A stretch of DNA of 64,000 nt from Thioclava sp. GXIMD2076 (GCF_037949795.1 NZ_CP149932.1:2531001-2595000); one strand, 5' to 3'; positions 32,708-40,708 are shown, counted from the first letter of the stretch. A program made the numbers and translations. Notes: generated from the sequence alone by a model not told the origin.

Positions 32708-33282
32708 CACATCACCCCTTTCGCTTCGACCATAACGGGCACCCCATGCGAGGCAGCCCATTGCACATCGGCCCAGATTTGCGGGCAACTCGCCCAGCCA
32801 GGGCAGGCAGGCACCCAGATCGCGCCGGCCGCATTGCGGAGACCCGCGACCTGCTTGGCCCAACCGACCGGCTCATTGATTTTCAGATGCATATCGACCT
32901 CGAGCATCGCCGCCCCGAGGATCACAGGCGAGATCGGCAAGACGCCCATGCGCGAAAGCTCGGCACAGGCCCGCGCTGCAACCAGCACCATATATTCTGG
33001 CACTTCGCACAGACACAGCCGGAGCGTCGAGGCCACATAAACAGGTTTCCCGCCCGCATGGCCCACAACATCCGCCGGGCCAACCCCGAACACAATCGGG
33101 CCGGACCAATCCAGCGGCTTAGCCGAACGCGACAGCGCGGCCCAGTTTTCAAATGTAGAGGTCAAGACATCACCGCCTTGCACCCCTGCGAGCGAAGAAA
33201 GATGCGGGACGGCTTGCGCCAACAAACCGCCCCATCGCGCCGCCCGACCGCGCACATCAGCCGGGAAACACTTGCACGGCAC
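32707..33282 (-). CDS. DUF1937-like (nucleoside deoxyribosyltransferase fold) protein
   Basis: The 191-aa product has, from residue 95, a pattern of DUF1937/DUF4406 proteins: YMVLVAARACAELSRMG, SPVILGAAMLEVD, then WAKQVAGLRNAAGAIWVP and a C-terminal ADVQWAASHGVPVMV. The family has a nucleoside 2-deoxyribosyltransferase-like fold and is frequent in phage early operons. GTG 33282 is the start used; SD is weak, so the first 30-90 residues are uncertain. Confidence 0.5.
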   Translation of the reverse strand: MPCKCFPADVRGRAARWGGLLAQAVPHLSSLAGVQGGDVLTSTFENWAALSRSAKPLDWSGPIVFGVGPADVVGHAGGKPVYVASTLRLCLCEVPEYMVLVAARACAELSRMGVLPISPVILGAAMLEVDMHLKINEPVGWAKQVAGLRNAAGAIWVPACPGWASCPQIWADVQWAASHGVPVMVEAKGVM

Positions 33283-33352
33283 CCACCACTCAAAAGAAGT
33301 GCCGCGCGCTCTGCCACAGAAAGGATTTTATCATGGCAAATCATCGTATCCA

Positions 33353-33586
33353 TCACTCATCCCCCACGAATTCGAGGATATTGCGGGCGATCAAACGCGC
33401 CTGCGGAACGCTCAGCGCAGCGAAGGCCTCGGGCTTTCCATCGCCCGCGATCACCCGCACCACGAACCCGCGCTGCGACATCGACACTTCGACCTCGGCG
33501 CCAGTGGTGTGATCGAAGACTTTGGCGGAAACCGTGGTGCGCGCCTCCTGCGGGCGGCGCGGCGCGGCGACTGTTCTCTCGACCAT
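33353..33586 (-). CDS. Small phage protein of unknown function
   Basis: The 77-aa product starts at ATG 33586 overlapping the stop of the gene before it. It has a basic N terminus and a beta-beta-alpha-like body (FVVRVIAGDGKPEAFAALS, QARLIARNILEFV). Family not recognised. It is part of the early operon. Confidence 0.6.
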   Translation of the reverse strand: MVERTVAAPRRPQEARTTVSAKVFDHTTGAEVEVSMSQRGFVVRVIAGDGKPEAFAALSVPQARLIARNILEFVGDE

Positions 33587-34557
33587 CACGCCACCTCACG
33601 ATCTGCGCGATATTGCAGCGCCTCGATCAGGGCCTCGGTTGCCATCTTACCCGTCCCGATAGCCGATCCACAGATCAGCCGAAAACGCTTCATCATGGCC
33701 TTACCATCAATGGCCAGATCGGCGGCAACCATGTTCTGTTTCTGGCCATCCAGCAGCGCCTTGCACATCGCCAGTTCGGTCACCGCGTCAAAGGCAGGAT
33801 CGGCCTTGAGCCCTTTCAGCTTGCCCAGATAAGACAACGCCTCAGGCGAGAGGACCGGCTCAGGCTCGGCCACGACGGGCGCTGGAGCCGGTGCGGCCTC
33901 GCGATCCGCCAACTGACCATTGGCGATCATATATTTGATCTTTGAGCCAACCGACTGATTGCGGCGCCCCAGCACCTTGGCAATTTCCGGCACCGTCTTG
34001 CCCGCGCCATAAAGCTGGGCGAGCTTCTCCAGCTCCCCCGCTGAATAGGAACCCGTCAGATATTCAGCATCGGCACTCACCCCAGTCTCAGCCTTTGCTT
34101 CCGGAGCCTCGACCCCAGCGCTGTCTGACGCTTCGTCTGGAATATCGCCAATCACCGGCCCGCGCGCCGCCGCCCCAGCCTCTTCAGCCAAGACCACACT
34201 GGTTAGCATTCCAGCATGCTCAGTGACAAACGGGCTAGCCCGCTCTTCCGGCGGAACCGAATGGAGGTCTGCAACCTCATCACCGGGCAAACACTGGCCG
34301 GCGGATAGCATTTTCTCCGGATCTGCCTCGGGTTCGCCATCAAGCGAGCTCATATGGTTACCAAGAACAGTGCCAGCTTCAGCCAACTTTGTCGCGTCCG
34401 GCCCGAAAGTTACGGCGATCAGCGCACCGTTGGTGCAGTCGATGTCAAAGGCCAGTTCCCAGCCCAAACGCTGCATGTCCTCGCCCACGCGCACCAGCGC
34501 ATGCTGATCAGCCGTTTTCTTCCGAAGCACATCAAGGCTCAAAAGCTCTTTGGTCAT
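33586..34557 (-). CDS. Early-operon protein with Myb-like helix-turn-helix
   Basis: The 323-aa product starts at ATG 34557 (TGATG overlap). Residues about 165-205 (AGELEKLAQLYGAGKTVPEI, then GRRNQSVGSKIKYM) look like a Myb/SANT or homeodomain-like DNA-binding unit. It is flanked by acidic low-complexity (70-160) and Ala/Pro-rich linkers (215-235). The rest is helical. It may be a DNA-binding replication or regulatory protein; no named family is recognised. Confidence 0.6.
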   Translation of the reverse strand: MTKELLSLDVLRKKTADQHALVRVGEDMQRLGWELAFDIDCTNGALIAVTFGPDATKLAEAGTVLGNHMSSLDGEPEADPEKMLSAGQCLPGDEVADLHSVPPEERASPFVTEHAGMLTSVVLAEEAGAAARGPVIGDIPDEASDSAGVEAPEAKAETGVSADAEYLTGSYSAGELEKLAQLYGAGKTVPEIAKVLGRRNQSVGSKIKYMIANGQLADREAAPAPAPVVAEPEPVLSPEALSYLGKLKGLKADPAFDAVTELAMCKALLDGQKQNMVAADLAIDGKAMMKRFRLICGSAIGTGKMATEALIEALQYRADREVA

Positions 34558-34757
34558 CACTTGGCCCCCTCCATATCAGCAGCTTGTTTGAGTATTGGCG
34601 CGGGGGCTTTCCGGCCACCACTGGCCCCCGCAACAGTGTTCACAACCGCTTCCAGCGGTTCCACGCGCTGAAACAGCGTGGCCGGATTTTGCACGATCAT
34701 CGCCGCGCATCCGCGCCGCAGAAAGGTATCTGTGAATATGGCGCGGCTCATGTTCAT
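34557..34757 (-). CDS. Small phage protein of unknown function
   Basis: The 66-aa product (ATG 34757, TAATG overlap with the gene before) is basic in the middle and ends Ala/Lys-rich. The longer open frame upstream is shadow of the neighbouring gene. Family not recognised. Confidence 0.55.
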   Translation of the reverse strand: MNMSRAIFTDTFLRRGCAAMIVQNPATLFQRVEPLEAVVNTVAGASGGRKAPAPILKQAADMEGAK

Positions 34758-35110
34758 TACTCCGCCGCCATCAACCGGGCGAAGTCTTCGGGCCATGCCA
34801 GCGCTGCCAGCGCCACATGATCTCCATAGGGACGGTTCAGCCCGTCCCACCAATTGCAGGCCGTGCCAAAGGTCACGCCGAACGCCGCCGCCACATCCTC
34901 GCGCGACTGGAACATCTCGCGCAGGAAGACCGACCACCGCATGGCAAATGCGGTGCGATAAGGCACGGGGTCGAAATGCCAGCAATGCGCGCGGCGCAAT
35001 GCGGCACGGCCGCGCCCTCGCCCGCCTGATGACGGCAAAACTTTGGGATGGGACTTTGCAGCGGGCACCGGCCCAGACTGCGACGAGATCAGTTGAATGG
35101 AAGAAGACAT
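34757..35110 (-). CDS. Phage protein with HTH-like C-terminal region
   Basis: The 117-aa product starts at ATG 35110, one base after the previous stop, with AAGGATG upstream. Residues 60-117 (MFQSREDVAAAFGVTFGTAC, NRPYGDHVALAALAWP) have the look of a helix-turn-helix that reads DNA, as in Cro/CII-type early regulators. The N-terminal half is basic and disordered-looking. Family not firmly recognised. Confidence 0.55.
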   Translation of the reverse strand: MSSSIQLISSQSGPVPAAKSHPKVLPSSGGRGRGRAALRRAHCWHFDPVPYRTAFAMRWSVFLREMFQSREDVAAAFGVTFGTACNWWDGLNRPYGDHVALAALAWPEDFARLMAAE

Positions 35111-35111
35111 G

Positions 35112-35375
35112 TCAGGCGACATCCTTACGTTGCGGTTGCGAAAGATCAGACGCCGGATTGGCGCGCATATAGGCAAGCACACGCTCAGCGCGCTCGAAGC
35201 CCGGATAGGAACGACTGGCACACCAATCTTCCCAAGTCCCCCATGTGGCCCTGATCGCTTTGCGCAAGACGTTTTGAGGAGTCTGCCCGATGCCATCAGC
35301 GTAAACGCGCACCTCCGCAATGAATGCGGCAGTAAGCTCTACAGGCAGCGGGTGATTGTCTGGGGTCTGATCCAT
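35112..35375 (-). CDS. First gene of the early operon, unknown function
   Basis: The 87-aa product starts at ATG 35375 and is divergent from the repressor. It has an ELTAAFIAEVRVYADGIGQTPQ, VLRKAIRATWGTW pattern, all-helical. Its start lies 12 bases from the first repressor operator, so its promoter must be under repressor control. By position it is the cro-like slot, but the sequence is not a recognised Cro. Confidence 0.55.
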   Translation of the reverse strand: MDQTPDNHPLPVELTAAFIAEVRVYADGIGQTPQNVLRKAIRATWGTWEDWCASRSYPGFERAERVLAYMRANPASDLSQPQRKDVA

Positions 35376-35386
35376 AAATCGCAATA

Positions 35387-35426
35387 TGATCATTTTTGCT
35401 CACATCGGCAAGATCATTTTTGCTCA
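35387..35426. promoter_or_regulatory. Two repressor operators between repressor and early operon
   Basis: Two 16-bp imperfect palindromes fit TGATCA-N4-TGCTCA: 35387-35402 (exact) and 35411-35426 (first base A). They are 24 bp apart, about two helical turns, in the divergent promoter region between the early operon and the repressor gene. The same motif recurs at 36414 and 36443. Confidence 0.7.
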
Positions 35427-35461
35427 TCGCAGTAATCTACGTTTTCGCGGAGAATGCATGC

Positions 35462-36106
35462 ATGCATGAAGATCCATTCGCGGCAGGGCTCCGCGCATAT
35501 TTTGATCAGCACCCGGACGTGTATCCGGCCACGGTCAGCGCCGCAGCTGGACTGAATAAGTCCGCCATTCGAAAAATCATCAGCGGAGAGGTAAAGTCCC
35601 CTCGACGCGCGAATGCGGAAAGCATCGCTTTACAGCTTGGCCTCTCCGTCGAGCGCATCATCGCTCAGGATTTCTCCGATAGCGCCAAGAGCATCAGTAT
35701 TGTGGGTGAGGTCGGTGCAGGGGCGCACGTCGACCTTTTTGACGAGGTTGAAAACGGTAGCCATAGAGAAGAGATCGGCGTACCCGAAAACCTCAAAGAT
35801 GAAGAGATCGCCGCTGTGCGCGTCGTCGGGGACAGCATGGAGCCGGTCTATTCGGAGGGCGACATTCTGTTCTTCACGCGGCAGACCCATGAAGGCGTGC
35901 CAGTCGAGGCCATCAACCGCAAATGCATCGTGGCCACGCCCGATGGCAAGGCGTGGGTAAAGCACCTAAAATACGGCTCTGAGGAAGGCAAGTTCCACCT
36001 CACCTCGATCAACCCCACCGGCGAGAACCGGCATAATACCGACGTGCTCTGGGCAACGCCTGTTCGGCTCCACCTACCCGCAGAGTTCGTGAAAAGACAA
36101 CGCTGA
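35462..36106 (+). CDS. S24/LexA-type self-cleaving phage repressor (prophage B)
   Basis: The 214-aa product has an N-terminal HTH (VSAAAGLNKSAIRKIISGEV, 25-44), a cleavage site A86-G87 (VGAGAHV), catalytic S125 (VGDSMEP) and K167 (AWVKHL). This is the CI-like repressor type that auto-cleaves on RecA filaments, so prophage B should be SOS inducible. ATG 35462 is used; it lies in an ATGCATGCATG run and has GGAG 10 bases upstream. Operators lie on both sides of the gene. Confidence 0.92.
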   Translation: MHEDPFAAGLRAYFDQHPDVYPATVSAAAGLNKSAIRKIISGEVKSPRRANAESIALQLGLSVERIIAQDFSDSAKSISIVGEVGAGAHVDLFDEVENGSHREEIGVPENLKDEEIAAVRVVGDSMEPVYSEGDILFFTRQTHEGVPVEAINRKCIVATPDGKAWVKHLKYGSEEGKFHLTSINPTGENRHNTDVLWATPVRLHLPAEFVKRQR

Positions 36107-36290
36107 TCCCGTTGCGCCTATCTTTCCCGCACGCTCAAACCTGAGCTTGAGAACGTTACGCAATACATCCTAAAGCTCTTCGCCCTTGCATTTGGCCTCC
36201 ATGGGGCGCCACGCCCCAGCAGAAGCAATATCGGCCAAGAGCGGGTTATGGAGCTTCACCTTACCCCACTCAATTAACGTCGCGCCTTCC

Positions 36291-36315
36291 AGCCCCGCCC
36301 CATGCGGGGCTTTTT
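36291..36315 (+). terminator. Terminator after repressor B
   Basis: AGCCCCGC and GCGGGGCT form an 8-bp stem with a CCCAT loop, followed by TTTTC. The rest of the 36107-36493 gap holds only this and the two operators; no gene is visible. Confidence 0.75.
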
Positions 36316-36413
36316 CGTCTACCTTAGCATGATCTCCGCGGTCAAATATGCTCCCCAGCAGCGCTGATCAATGCGGCCACCATGCCGATTCGTAAACAGC
36401 GCGTCGAAATAAA

Positions 36414-36458
36414 TGATCATAAATGCTCACCGATGCTTGACGTGATCATTTTTGCCCA
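36414..36458. promoter_or_regulatory. Two further repressor operators before the integration module
   Basis: 36414-36429 (TGATCA-TAAA-TGCTCA) and 36443-36458 (TGATCA-TTTT-TGCCCA) match the operators at 35387-35426, 29 bp apart. They lie 35-80 bases before the next ORF, so the repressor probably also controls the plus-strand membrane peptide/gapR/integrase module. Confidence 0.65.
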
Positions 36459-36493
36459 TCATATTCAACTCATCACAACCGATGGAGTTGACC

Positions 36494-36679
36494 ATGAAAT
36501 CCCTATCCTCCCGCTGGGCCGTGGCCCTTATCACCGATCCCGTTCGCGCCAGCCGCGCCACGCCCCTTGCCCGCCGCCGTGCTTGGGCGCTCATGAAAGC
36601 AGATCGCGGCCAGAGTTGCGCCTTCAGCCTTCACACGATGCCCGCCCCCACACAGCAAGGCCCGCAAGACGCCGCCTGA
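36494..36679 (+). CDS. Small basic phage protein of unknown function
   Basis: The 61-aa ORF starts at ATG 36494 with GGAG 7 bases upstream and is preceded by operators. It is very basic (RASRATPLARRRAWALMK). A two-hairpin terminator module follows. No counterpart is visible in prophage A. It may be a real small gene, but codon evidence is weak. Confidence 0.4.
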   Translation: MKSLSSRWAVALITDPVRASRATPLARRRAWALMKADRGQSCAFSLHTMPAPTQQGPQDAA

Positions 36680-36734
36680 CACCGATGCTTCCTGCCGCAT
36701 ACTGCGGCGTTCCACAGGAAGCCCCGCCCCATTT

Positions 36735-36800
36735 GGTTGCCTGATCACTGCTCGCAACCCAACTGCCGGGCGGTGCGCTCCTCGCCACCGCCCGGCCTTT
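36735..36800 (+). promoter_or_regulatory. Two-hairpin terminator/attenuator module (copy B1)
   Basis: GGTTGC/GCAACC (36735-36740, 36754-36759) then a 10-bp stem (36766-36775 with 36786-36795) and CCTTTC. It is nearly identical to 625-692, but here it precedes the 49-aa peptide instead of gapR. A decayed copy that lost the left arm of the terminator stem follows at 37013-37050. Confidence 0.55.
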
Positions 36801-36858
36801 CTTTCACCCCATCGGCAGCGACACATGATCCTGCCGCCCCACAGGATGGAGCCGCGCT

Positions 36859-37008
36859 ATGCAGACGTTTTACCAAGCCAAACACTCACGGAAGCCCCTC
36901 GCGGGCATCGTCTGCGCCTGCGCGGCTCTCCTGCTCCTGCTGACCTACTTCGACCCCATCGCGCAGGCGACCTGCGCCCAATGGCAGGCCGAGAACCCCG
37001 CTTTCTGA
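36859..37008 (+). CDS. 49-aa single-membrane-span phage peptide (copy B)
   Basis: Same length and plan as 471-620: basic N terminus, [15 protein letters not shown] hydrophobic segment, end [16 protein letters not shown] lies 8 bases upstream in both. Changes between copies are mostly conservative, so the peptide is under selection. Function unknown. Confidence 0.6.
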   Translation: MQTFYQAKHSRKPLAGIVCACAALLLLLTYFDPIAQATCAQWQAENPAF

Positions 37009-37012
37009 GATC

Positions 37013-37050
37013 GGTTGCCTGTTTCACTGCTCGCCACCGCCCGACCTTTT
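37013..37050 (+). promoter_or_regulatory. Decayed terminator/attenuator module (copy B2)
   Basis: GGTTGC (37013-37018) and the right arm CACCGCCCG-A-CCTTTTC are kept, but about 30 bases including GCAACC and the left arm of the terminator stem are missing compared with 625-692. Transcription into gapR should thus pass freely in prophage B. Confidence 0.45.
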
Positions 37051-37069
37051 CCTGCAGGAGCACCCACCC

Positions 37070-37444
37070 GTGAACGCCATGACAGATATCCAGCCAGACA
37101 CCGAGACGCCGGATTTCCTCGCCCGCACGGCCCATAACATCAGCCGGGCCAATGCGGGCAAGCCACCCATGAAAGCCAATGCCGATTTCAAGGTGGCCGA
37201 AGACAAGGCCTATCAGGTGACCGGCGACGAGCTGCGTCAGTTCATCGAGCAGTTCGAAAGCCTCGAGGCCGAGAAGAAGGACATCGCCGAACAGCAGAAG
37301 GCCGTGATGGCCGAGGCCAAGGCCCGTGGCTACGACACCAAGATCATCAAGAAGATCATCGCCCTGCGCAAGCGCGACAAGAACGACATCGCCGAGGAAG
37401 AGGCCAGACTGGACATCTACAAGCAGACCCTCGGGATGGACTGA
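37070..37444 (+). CDS. GapR-like DUF2312 DNA-binding protein (prophage B)
   Basis: The 124-aa product is the counterpart of 707-1081 with the same DUF2312 core ([36 protein letters not shown]; end LGMD) and the same extra N-terminal part. GTG 37070 follows CAGGAG. The core is nearly identical between copies, whereas residues 4-40 vary. See the copy A entry for function. Confidence 0.85.
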   Translation: MNAMTDIQPDTETPDFLARTAHNISRANAGKPPMKANADFKVAEDKAYQVTGDELRQFIEQFESLEAEKKDIAEQQKAVMAEAKARGYDTKIIKKIIALRKRDKNDIAEEEARLDIYKQTLGMD

Positions 37445-37654
37445 CAGCATCCGGCCCCACCCCCTTTCCTCCCGGGGCCCGATACGGGGCGGCGCTTAAT
37501 ACCCACCAGCGCCGCCCTAAGATCCTGAGCTTCGGCCAGCGCCTATCAGGCCCTGCCCCAAACTCAGGAATTCGGCGTGTCCCACGCGCGCCGGACAGGC
37601 GGACGCGGCAACCAGTTCGGAGGCCTGCCGCGTCCGCCGACCATCATGAAAGGA
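37444..37654 (+). ncRNA. Conserved structured non-coding segment (copy B)
   Basis: It is the same length as 1081-1291 and differs at six positions. Stems at 37486-37494/37510-37518 (ending in a G-U pair) and 37598-37610/37626-37638 (13 bp, identical to copy A) are kept, each with a 15-nt loop. Stops close the reading frame that is open in copy A, supporting a non-coding nature. Confidence 0.5.
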
Positions 37655-37660
37655 CAGAGA

Positions 37661-37957
37661 ATGTCTTCCCATCAGCATCGCAAGATTGAGAAGCGCGCCG
37701 TCGTCATTCCGGATAGCCTCAGCCAGTCCAACATATGCGCCCGTGTCGTCACAATGCCTCGCGCCCCTTGGGACGCGGCCAACAGCAAGCTGGAAGCCCG
37801 CCCAGAGACGGCCCCACGCCAGATCATCATCCTCGTCAAAGAAACCCGCCGAAGAGGCATCAAAGGCCGCGCCTTGGGCAACCTTATGCGCAGCATGATC
37901 GCCGAAGAGCTTCGTCACCTGCGCGAAGAGAACTACCCCGCCGAAGTCATCATCTAA
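37661..37957 (+). CDS. Small phage protein of unknown function (prophage B)
   Basis: The 98-aa ORF starts at ATG 37661 with AAAGGA upstream. It is basic and helical in the C-terminal half (GRALGNLMRSMIAEELRHL). It shares no sequence with the ORF at the same place in prophage A, although the 211 bases before it are almost identical. Family not recognised. Confidence 0.55.
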   Translation: MSSHQHRKIEKRAVVIPDSLSQSNICARVVTMPRAPWDAANSKLEARPETAPRQIIILVKETRRRGIKGRALGNLMRSMIAEELRHLREENYPAEVII

Positions 37958-38114
37958 AAGTAACTCGAGCGGCGCTCGCGCGAATGATCAGCGGAAGACC
38001 ACGCTGTCCGACACGATTCCGCAGATCCGGCAACTCAGGAGGCCGCCATTGAGCCCGATGAGAAGCTAGACAGCGAAGACTTCCCCCACCCCCATTAACA
38101 AGAGAGGTTCCAAC

Positions 38115-38288
38115 ATGGGAAAGCAGGATCAAAGCATATTCCGGCCCTCGGATTTACGCCGGGCAGTCTCCGAATGGGTCACCAAAGGGTTTTCTGTCCG
38201 CATCGGCCCGGACGGCATGATAGAAGTGAAGCCCGCCGAGCAGCCTATCAACAGCGATCCCTTCGACATGGTGAACCTTAAGCGATGA
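38115..38288 (+). CDS. 57-aa protein coupled to integrase B (excisionase position)
   Basis: ATG 38115 has GAGAGG 7 bases upstream and the stop overlaps the integrase ATG (ATGA), so it is very probably translated. The product (FRPSDLRRAVSEWVTKGFSV, then RIGPDGMIEVKP) resembles the short ORFs often found before integrases in alphaproteobacterial phages. It takes the place of the AlpA-like gene of prophage A. Whether it acts as excisionase is unknown. The stretch 37958-38114 has no gene. Confidence 0.65.
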   Translation: MGKQDQSIFRPSDLRRAVSEWVTKGFSVRIGPDGMIEVKPAEQPINSDPFDMVNLKR

Positions 38289-39280
38289 AACGCGATCTAC
38301 CGGCCTACATCTACAACAAGAAGGGCGTCCTGTATTTCCAGCGCCGCGGCTTGCCGACCGTCAGAGTGGAGCATGCCCCGGGCACGAAGGAATTTGCGCT
38401 CGAATATGCTCGGCTACTGAATGGCCCCGAGGCCCCGGTGATCCGGGGTCGGACCTTCGATGATCTTTGCCGGTCTTACGAGCGAAGCCCGCGCTACCGG
38501 AAGCTGGCCGAGCGAACCCGTCGTGATTACGACAAGGTCATAGCTTGGGTCCGCGACAAGCTCGGCGCCCTGCCCGTCGAGGGCTATCGCCGGAAAGATG
38601 CGATCAGGGCGCGCGATGCCAACGCCGATACCGTCCGCTTTGCCAACTACACGGTGCAGGTGACCCGGATCCTTTTCGAGCATGCGATCGATCTTGGCTG
38701 GCGTGACGACAATCCGGTCAAAGGGGTCTCGCTCCTGAAATCGGAGACCAAACCGCGCGAAGCATGGCCCACTCCAATGGTCGAGAAATTCAGGAAAGCC
38801 GCACCGCCGAGAGCGCGCCTGATCTTCGAGCTATGCCTGCAGACCGGCCAGCGGATCGGTGACGTTCTCAAAATGCGCTGGGATGACATCGAGGATGGGG
38901 GGATCAAGGTCAGCCAGGGGAAGACCGGCGTCAGGCTCTGGATCCCCATGACGCAGAACCTGCGCAGCGTTCTGGATAGGACGCCGAGAATCGGCCTGAC
39001 GATCTGCGCATGGGGTGATCATGGGAGGCCGCTCAAATACCGGACGGCGCATGAGGCCGTGATCGCCGTGCGTCGGGAAATCGGGGCCGAGGATTACGAC
39101 CTTCACGGTCTGCGCTATACGGCTTGCGCCGAACTCGGGGCGCTCGGCCTTGACGACGATATGATCATGGCTGTTTCGGGCCATACGACCAAAGCAATGG
39201 TCGCAAAATATGCAGGCCCCGCCCGGCAGAAAGCGCGCGCAAAAATCGCGCAATCCATGCGCGACAAGAGCGATATTTGA
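38285..39280 (+). CDS. Tyrosine recombinase/integrase B
   Basis: The 331-aa protein has R190 (QTGQR), K213, H274-x-x-R277 (LHGLR), H300 (VSGH) and Y309 (AKYAG): a full catalytic set. The core-binding domain spans about 58-150. It ends 110 bases before the 57-bp att core in tRNA-Leu, the expected location for a tRNA-targeting integrase. It is quite different from integrase A although both use the same tRNA site. Confidence 0.94.
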   Translation: MKRDLPAYIYNKKGVLYFQRRGLPTVRVEHAPGTKEFALEYARLLNGPEAPVIRGRTFDDLCRSYERSPRYRKLAERTRRDYDKVIAWVRDKLGALPVEGYRRKDAIRARDANADTVRFANYTVQVTRILFEHAIDLGWRDDNPVKGVSLLKSETKPREAWPTPMVEKFRKAAPPRARLIFELCLQTGQRIGDVLKMRWDDIEDGGIKVSQGKTGVRLWIPMTQNLRSVLDRTPRIGLTICAWGDHGRPLKYRTAHEAVIAVRREIGAEDYDLHGLRYTACAELGALGLDDDMIMAVSGHTTKAMVAKYAGPARQKARAKIAQSMRDKSDI

Positions 39281-39390
39281 AGCTGGAACAGAACAGGCCC
39301 GAAACAGGAATGTTGAGAGATTTGTTGAGAGCCACAAAACAAGAGGCATAACGGCCCTGCCGCGCTCTCGAAAACATCAATGTTTTGAAG

Positions 39391-39447
39391 TTGGTACGGG
39401 CGGCCGGACTTGAACCGGCACTCCTCTCGGAAGCGGATTTTGAATCC
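39391..39447. repeat. attR of prophage B, inside tRNA-Leu
   Basis: A 57-bp copy identical to 3232-3288. Recombination between the two copies would excise prophage B as a circle of about 36.2 kb and leave one intact tRNA next to prophage A. Confidence 0.93.
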
Positions 39448-39475
39448 GCCGCGTCTACCATTCCACCACGCCCGC
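39392..39475 (-). tRNA. tRNA-Leu (anticodon CAA)
   Basis: The minus strand folds into a class II tRNA: acceptor GCGGGCG/CGCCCGT, anticodon stem GCGGA/TCCGC with loop TTCAAAA (anticodon CAA), a long variable arm, T arm GGTTCAAGTCC and an encoded CCA end. It reads UUG codons. It is the integration target of both prophages, restored by their att cores. Confidence 0.95.
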
Positions 39476-39668
39476 AATGCAATGTGCCAAGCCCTCTTAC
39501 TGGGCTTCACAACCTTAGTCAACGCGGAGATCTTTAAAACGGCTATGGAAATGATTTTTCTGTCGAATACCGGCTAGATACTGCCCTATCACGAAGGTTT
39601 CCCCCGCAAGCGCTTGACCACCTGCAGCGGACGGGGCATCCCTTAGCGAGGCTGTATCAGGGGGCATT

Positions 39669-40247
39669 ATGATCCGTCGTCTCTATGACTGGATGATCGC
39701 GATAGCGGGACATCGCCATGCGCTTTGGGCGCTGGCCGCGGTGGCATTCCTCGAAAGCTCGATCTTCCCGATTCCGCCTGACGTGCTGATGATCCCGATG
39801 ATCATCGCCGCCCCTACCAAAGCCTTCCGGATCGCGCTGGTGGCCACGATCGCCTCGGTGACGGGCGGGCTGGCGGGCTACGGCATCGGTTACGGGCTGA
39901 TGGACAGTATCGGACAGCCCGTGCTCGAATTCTATGGCAAAGCCGATAAGTTCGACGAGCTGGCCGCGGGTTTCAATGAATACGGTGTCTGGGCGGTGAT
40001 CATCGCGGGCGTGACCCCTTTCCCGTTCAAGGTCATCACGATCTTCTCGGGTGTCACCCATCTGTCGCTGCCGCTCTTCGTCGCCTCGTCGATCTTCGCC
40101 CGCGCGCTGCGCTTCTTCATCGTGGCGGGGCTGTTGTGGAAATTCGGTGAGCCGGTGCGCACCTTCATCGAAAAGCGCCTCGGCCTTGTCTTTACTGTCT
40201 TTGTCGTCCTGCTGATTGGCGGGCTCTATCTGGTGAAATATCTATGA
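39669..40247 (+). CDS. YqaA/DedA-family (VTT domain) membrane protein
   Basis: The 192-aa protein has about five membrane segments and the VTT/DedA signature: FLESSIFPIPPDVLMIPMI near the start and a TPFPFKVITIFSGV re-entrant loop. The family is linked to lipid carrier flipping. ATG 39669 follows GGGGG. It overlaps dsbB by four bases, so the two form an operon and membrane envelope function is shared. Confidence 0.88.
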   Translation: MIRRLYDWMIAIAGHRHALWALAAVAFLESSIFPIPPDVLMIPMIIAAPTKAFRIALVATIASVTGGLAGYGIGYGLMDSIGQPVLEFYGKADKFDELAAGFNEYGVWAVIIAGVTPFPFKVITIFSGVTHLSLPLFVASSIFARALRFFIVAGLLWKFGEPVRTFIEKRLGLVFTVFVVLLIGGLYLVKYL

Positions 40248-40708
40248 CCCATTCCCGCCTCTCCATCCTCTTCGCTTCGCTTGGCTCGGCCGCCCTTCTC
40301 GCCGGAGCGTTCCTCTTTCAGGCTTCTGGCTTTGCGCCCTGCCATCTGTGTCTGCTGCAGCGCTGGCCCCATGCCGCGGCCATCGTCATAGGGATCGCCA
40401 TCCTCGCGCTGCGCCTGCCGCGCCAGTTCGCGTGGCTGGGCGCAGTTGCCGCGCTGGCGACCGCAGGCATCGGCGCCTATCACTCACTGGTCGAGCGGCA
40501 CATTATCCAAGGCCCTACCAGCTGCACCTCGAGCGGCGTCTCGGGTTCGGTCGATGATCTCATGGCGCAGATCAACTCCGCCCCGCTGATCCAGTGCGAC
40601 CAGATCTCCTGGGAGATGTTCGGCGTGACCATGGCCAATCTGAACGTGATCCTCTCGCTCGTTCTGTGCCTCTTCTGGATTCGCGGTGCACTGGGCGCGA
40701 AACGCTGA
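40244..40708 (+). CDS. dsbB: Disulfide bond formation protein DsbB
   Basis: The 154-aa protein has four membrane segments, the quinone-proximal CHLC pair after the first helix and the second periplasmic Cys pair (TSCTSS and IQCDQ). It re-oxidises DsbA and passes electrons to ubiquinone. Length and Cys layout fit the family. Confidence 0.9.
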   Translation: MTHSRLSILFASLGSAALLAGAFLFQASGFAPCHLCLLQRWPHAAAIVIGIAILALRLPRQFAWLGAVAALATAGIGAYHSLVERHIIQGPTSCTSSGVSGSVDDLMAQINSAPLIQCDQISWEMFGVTMANLNVILSLVLCLFWIRGALGAKR

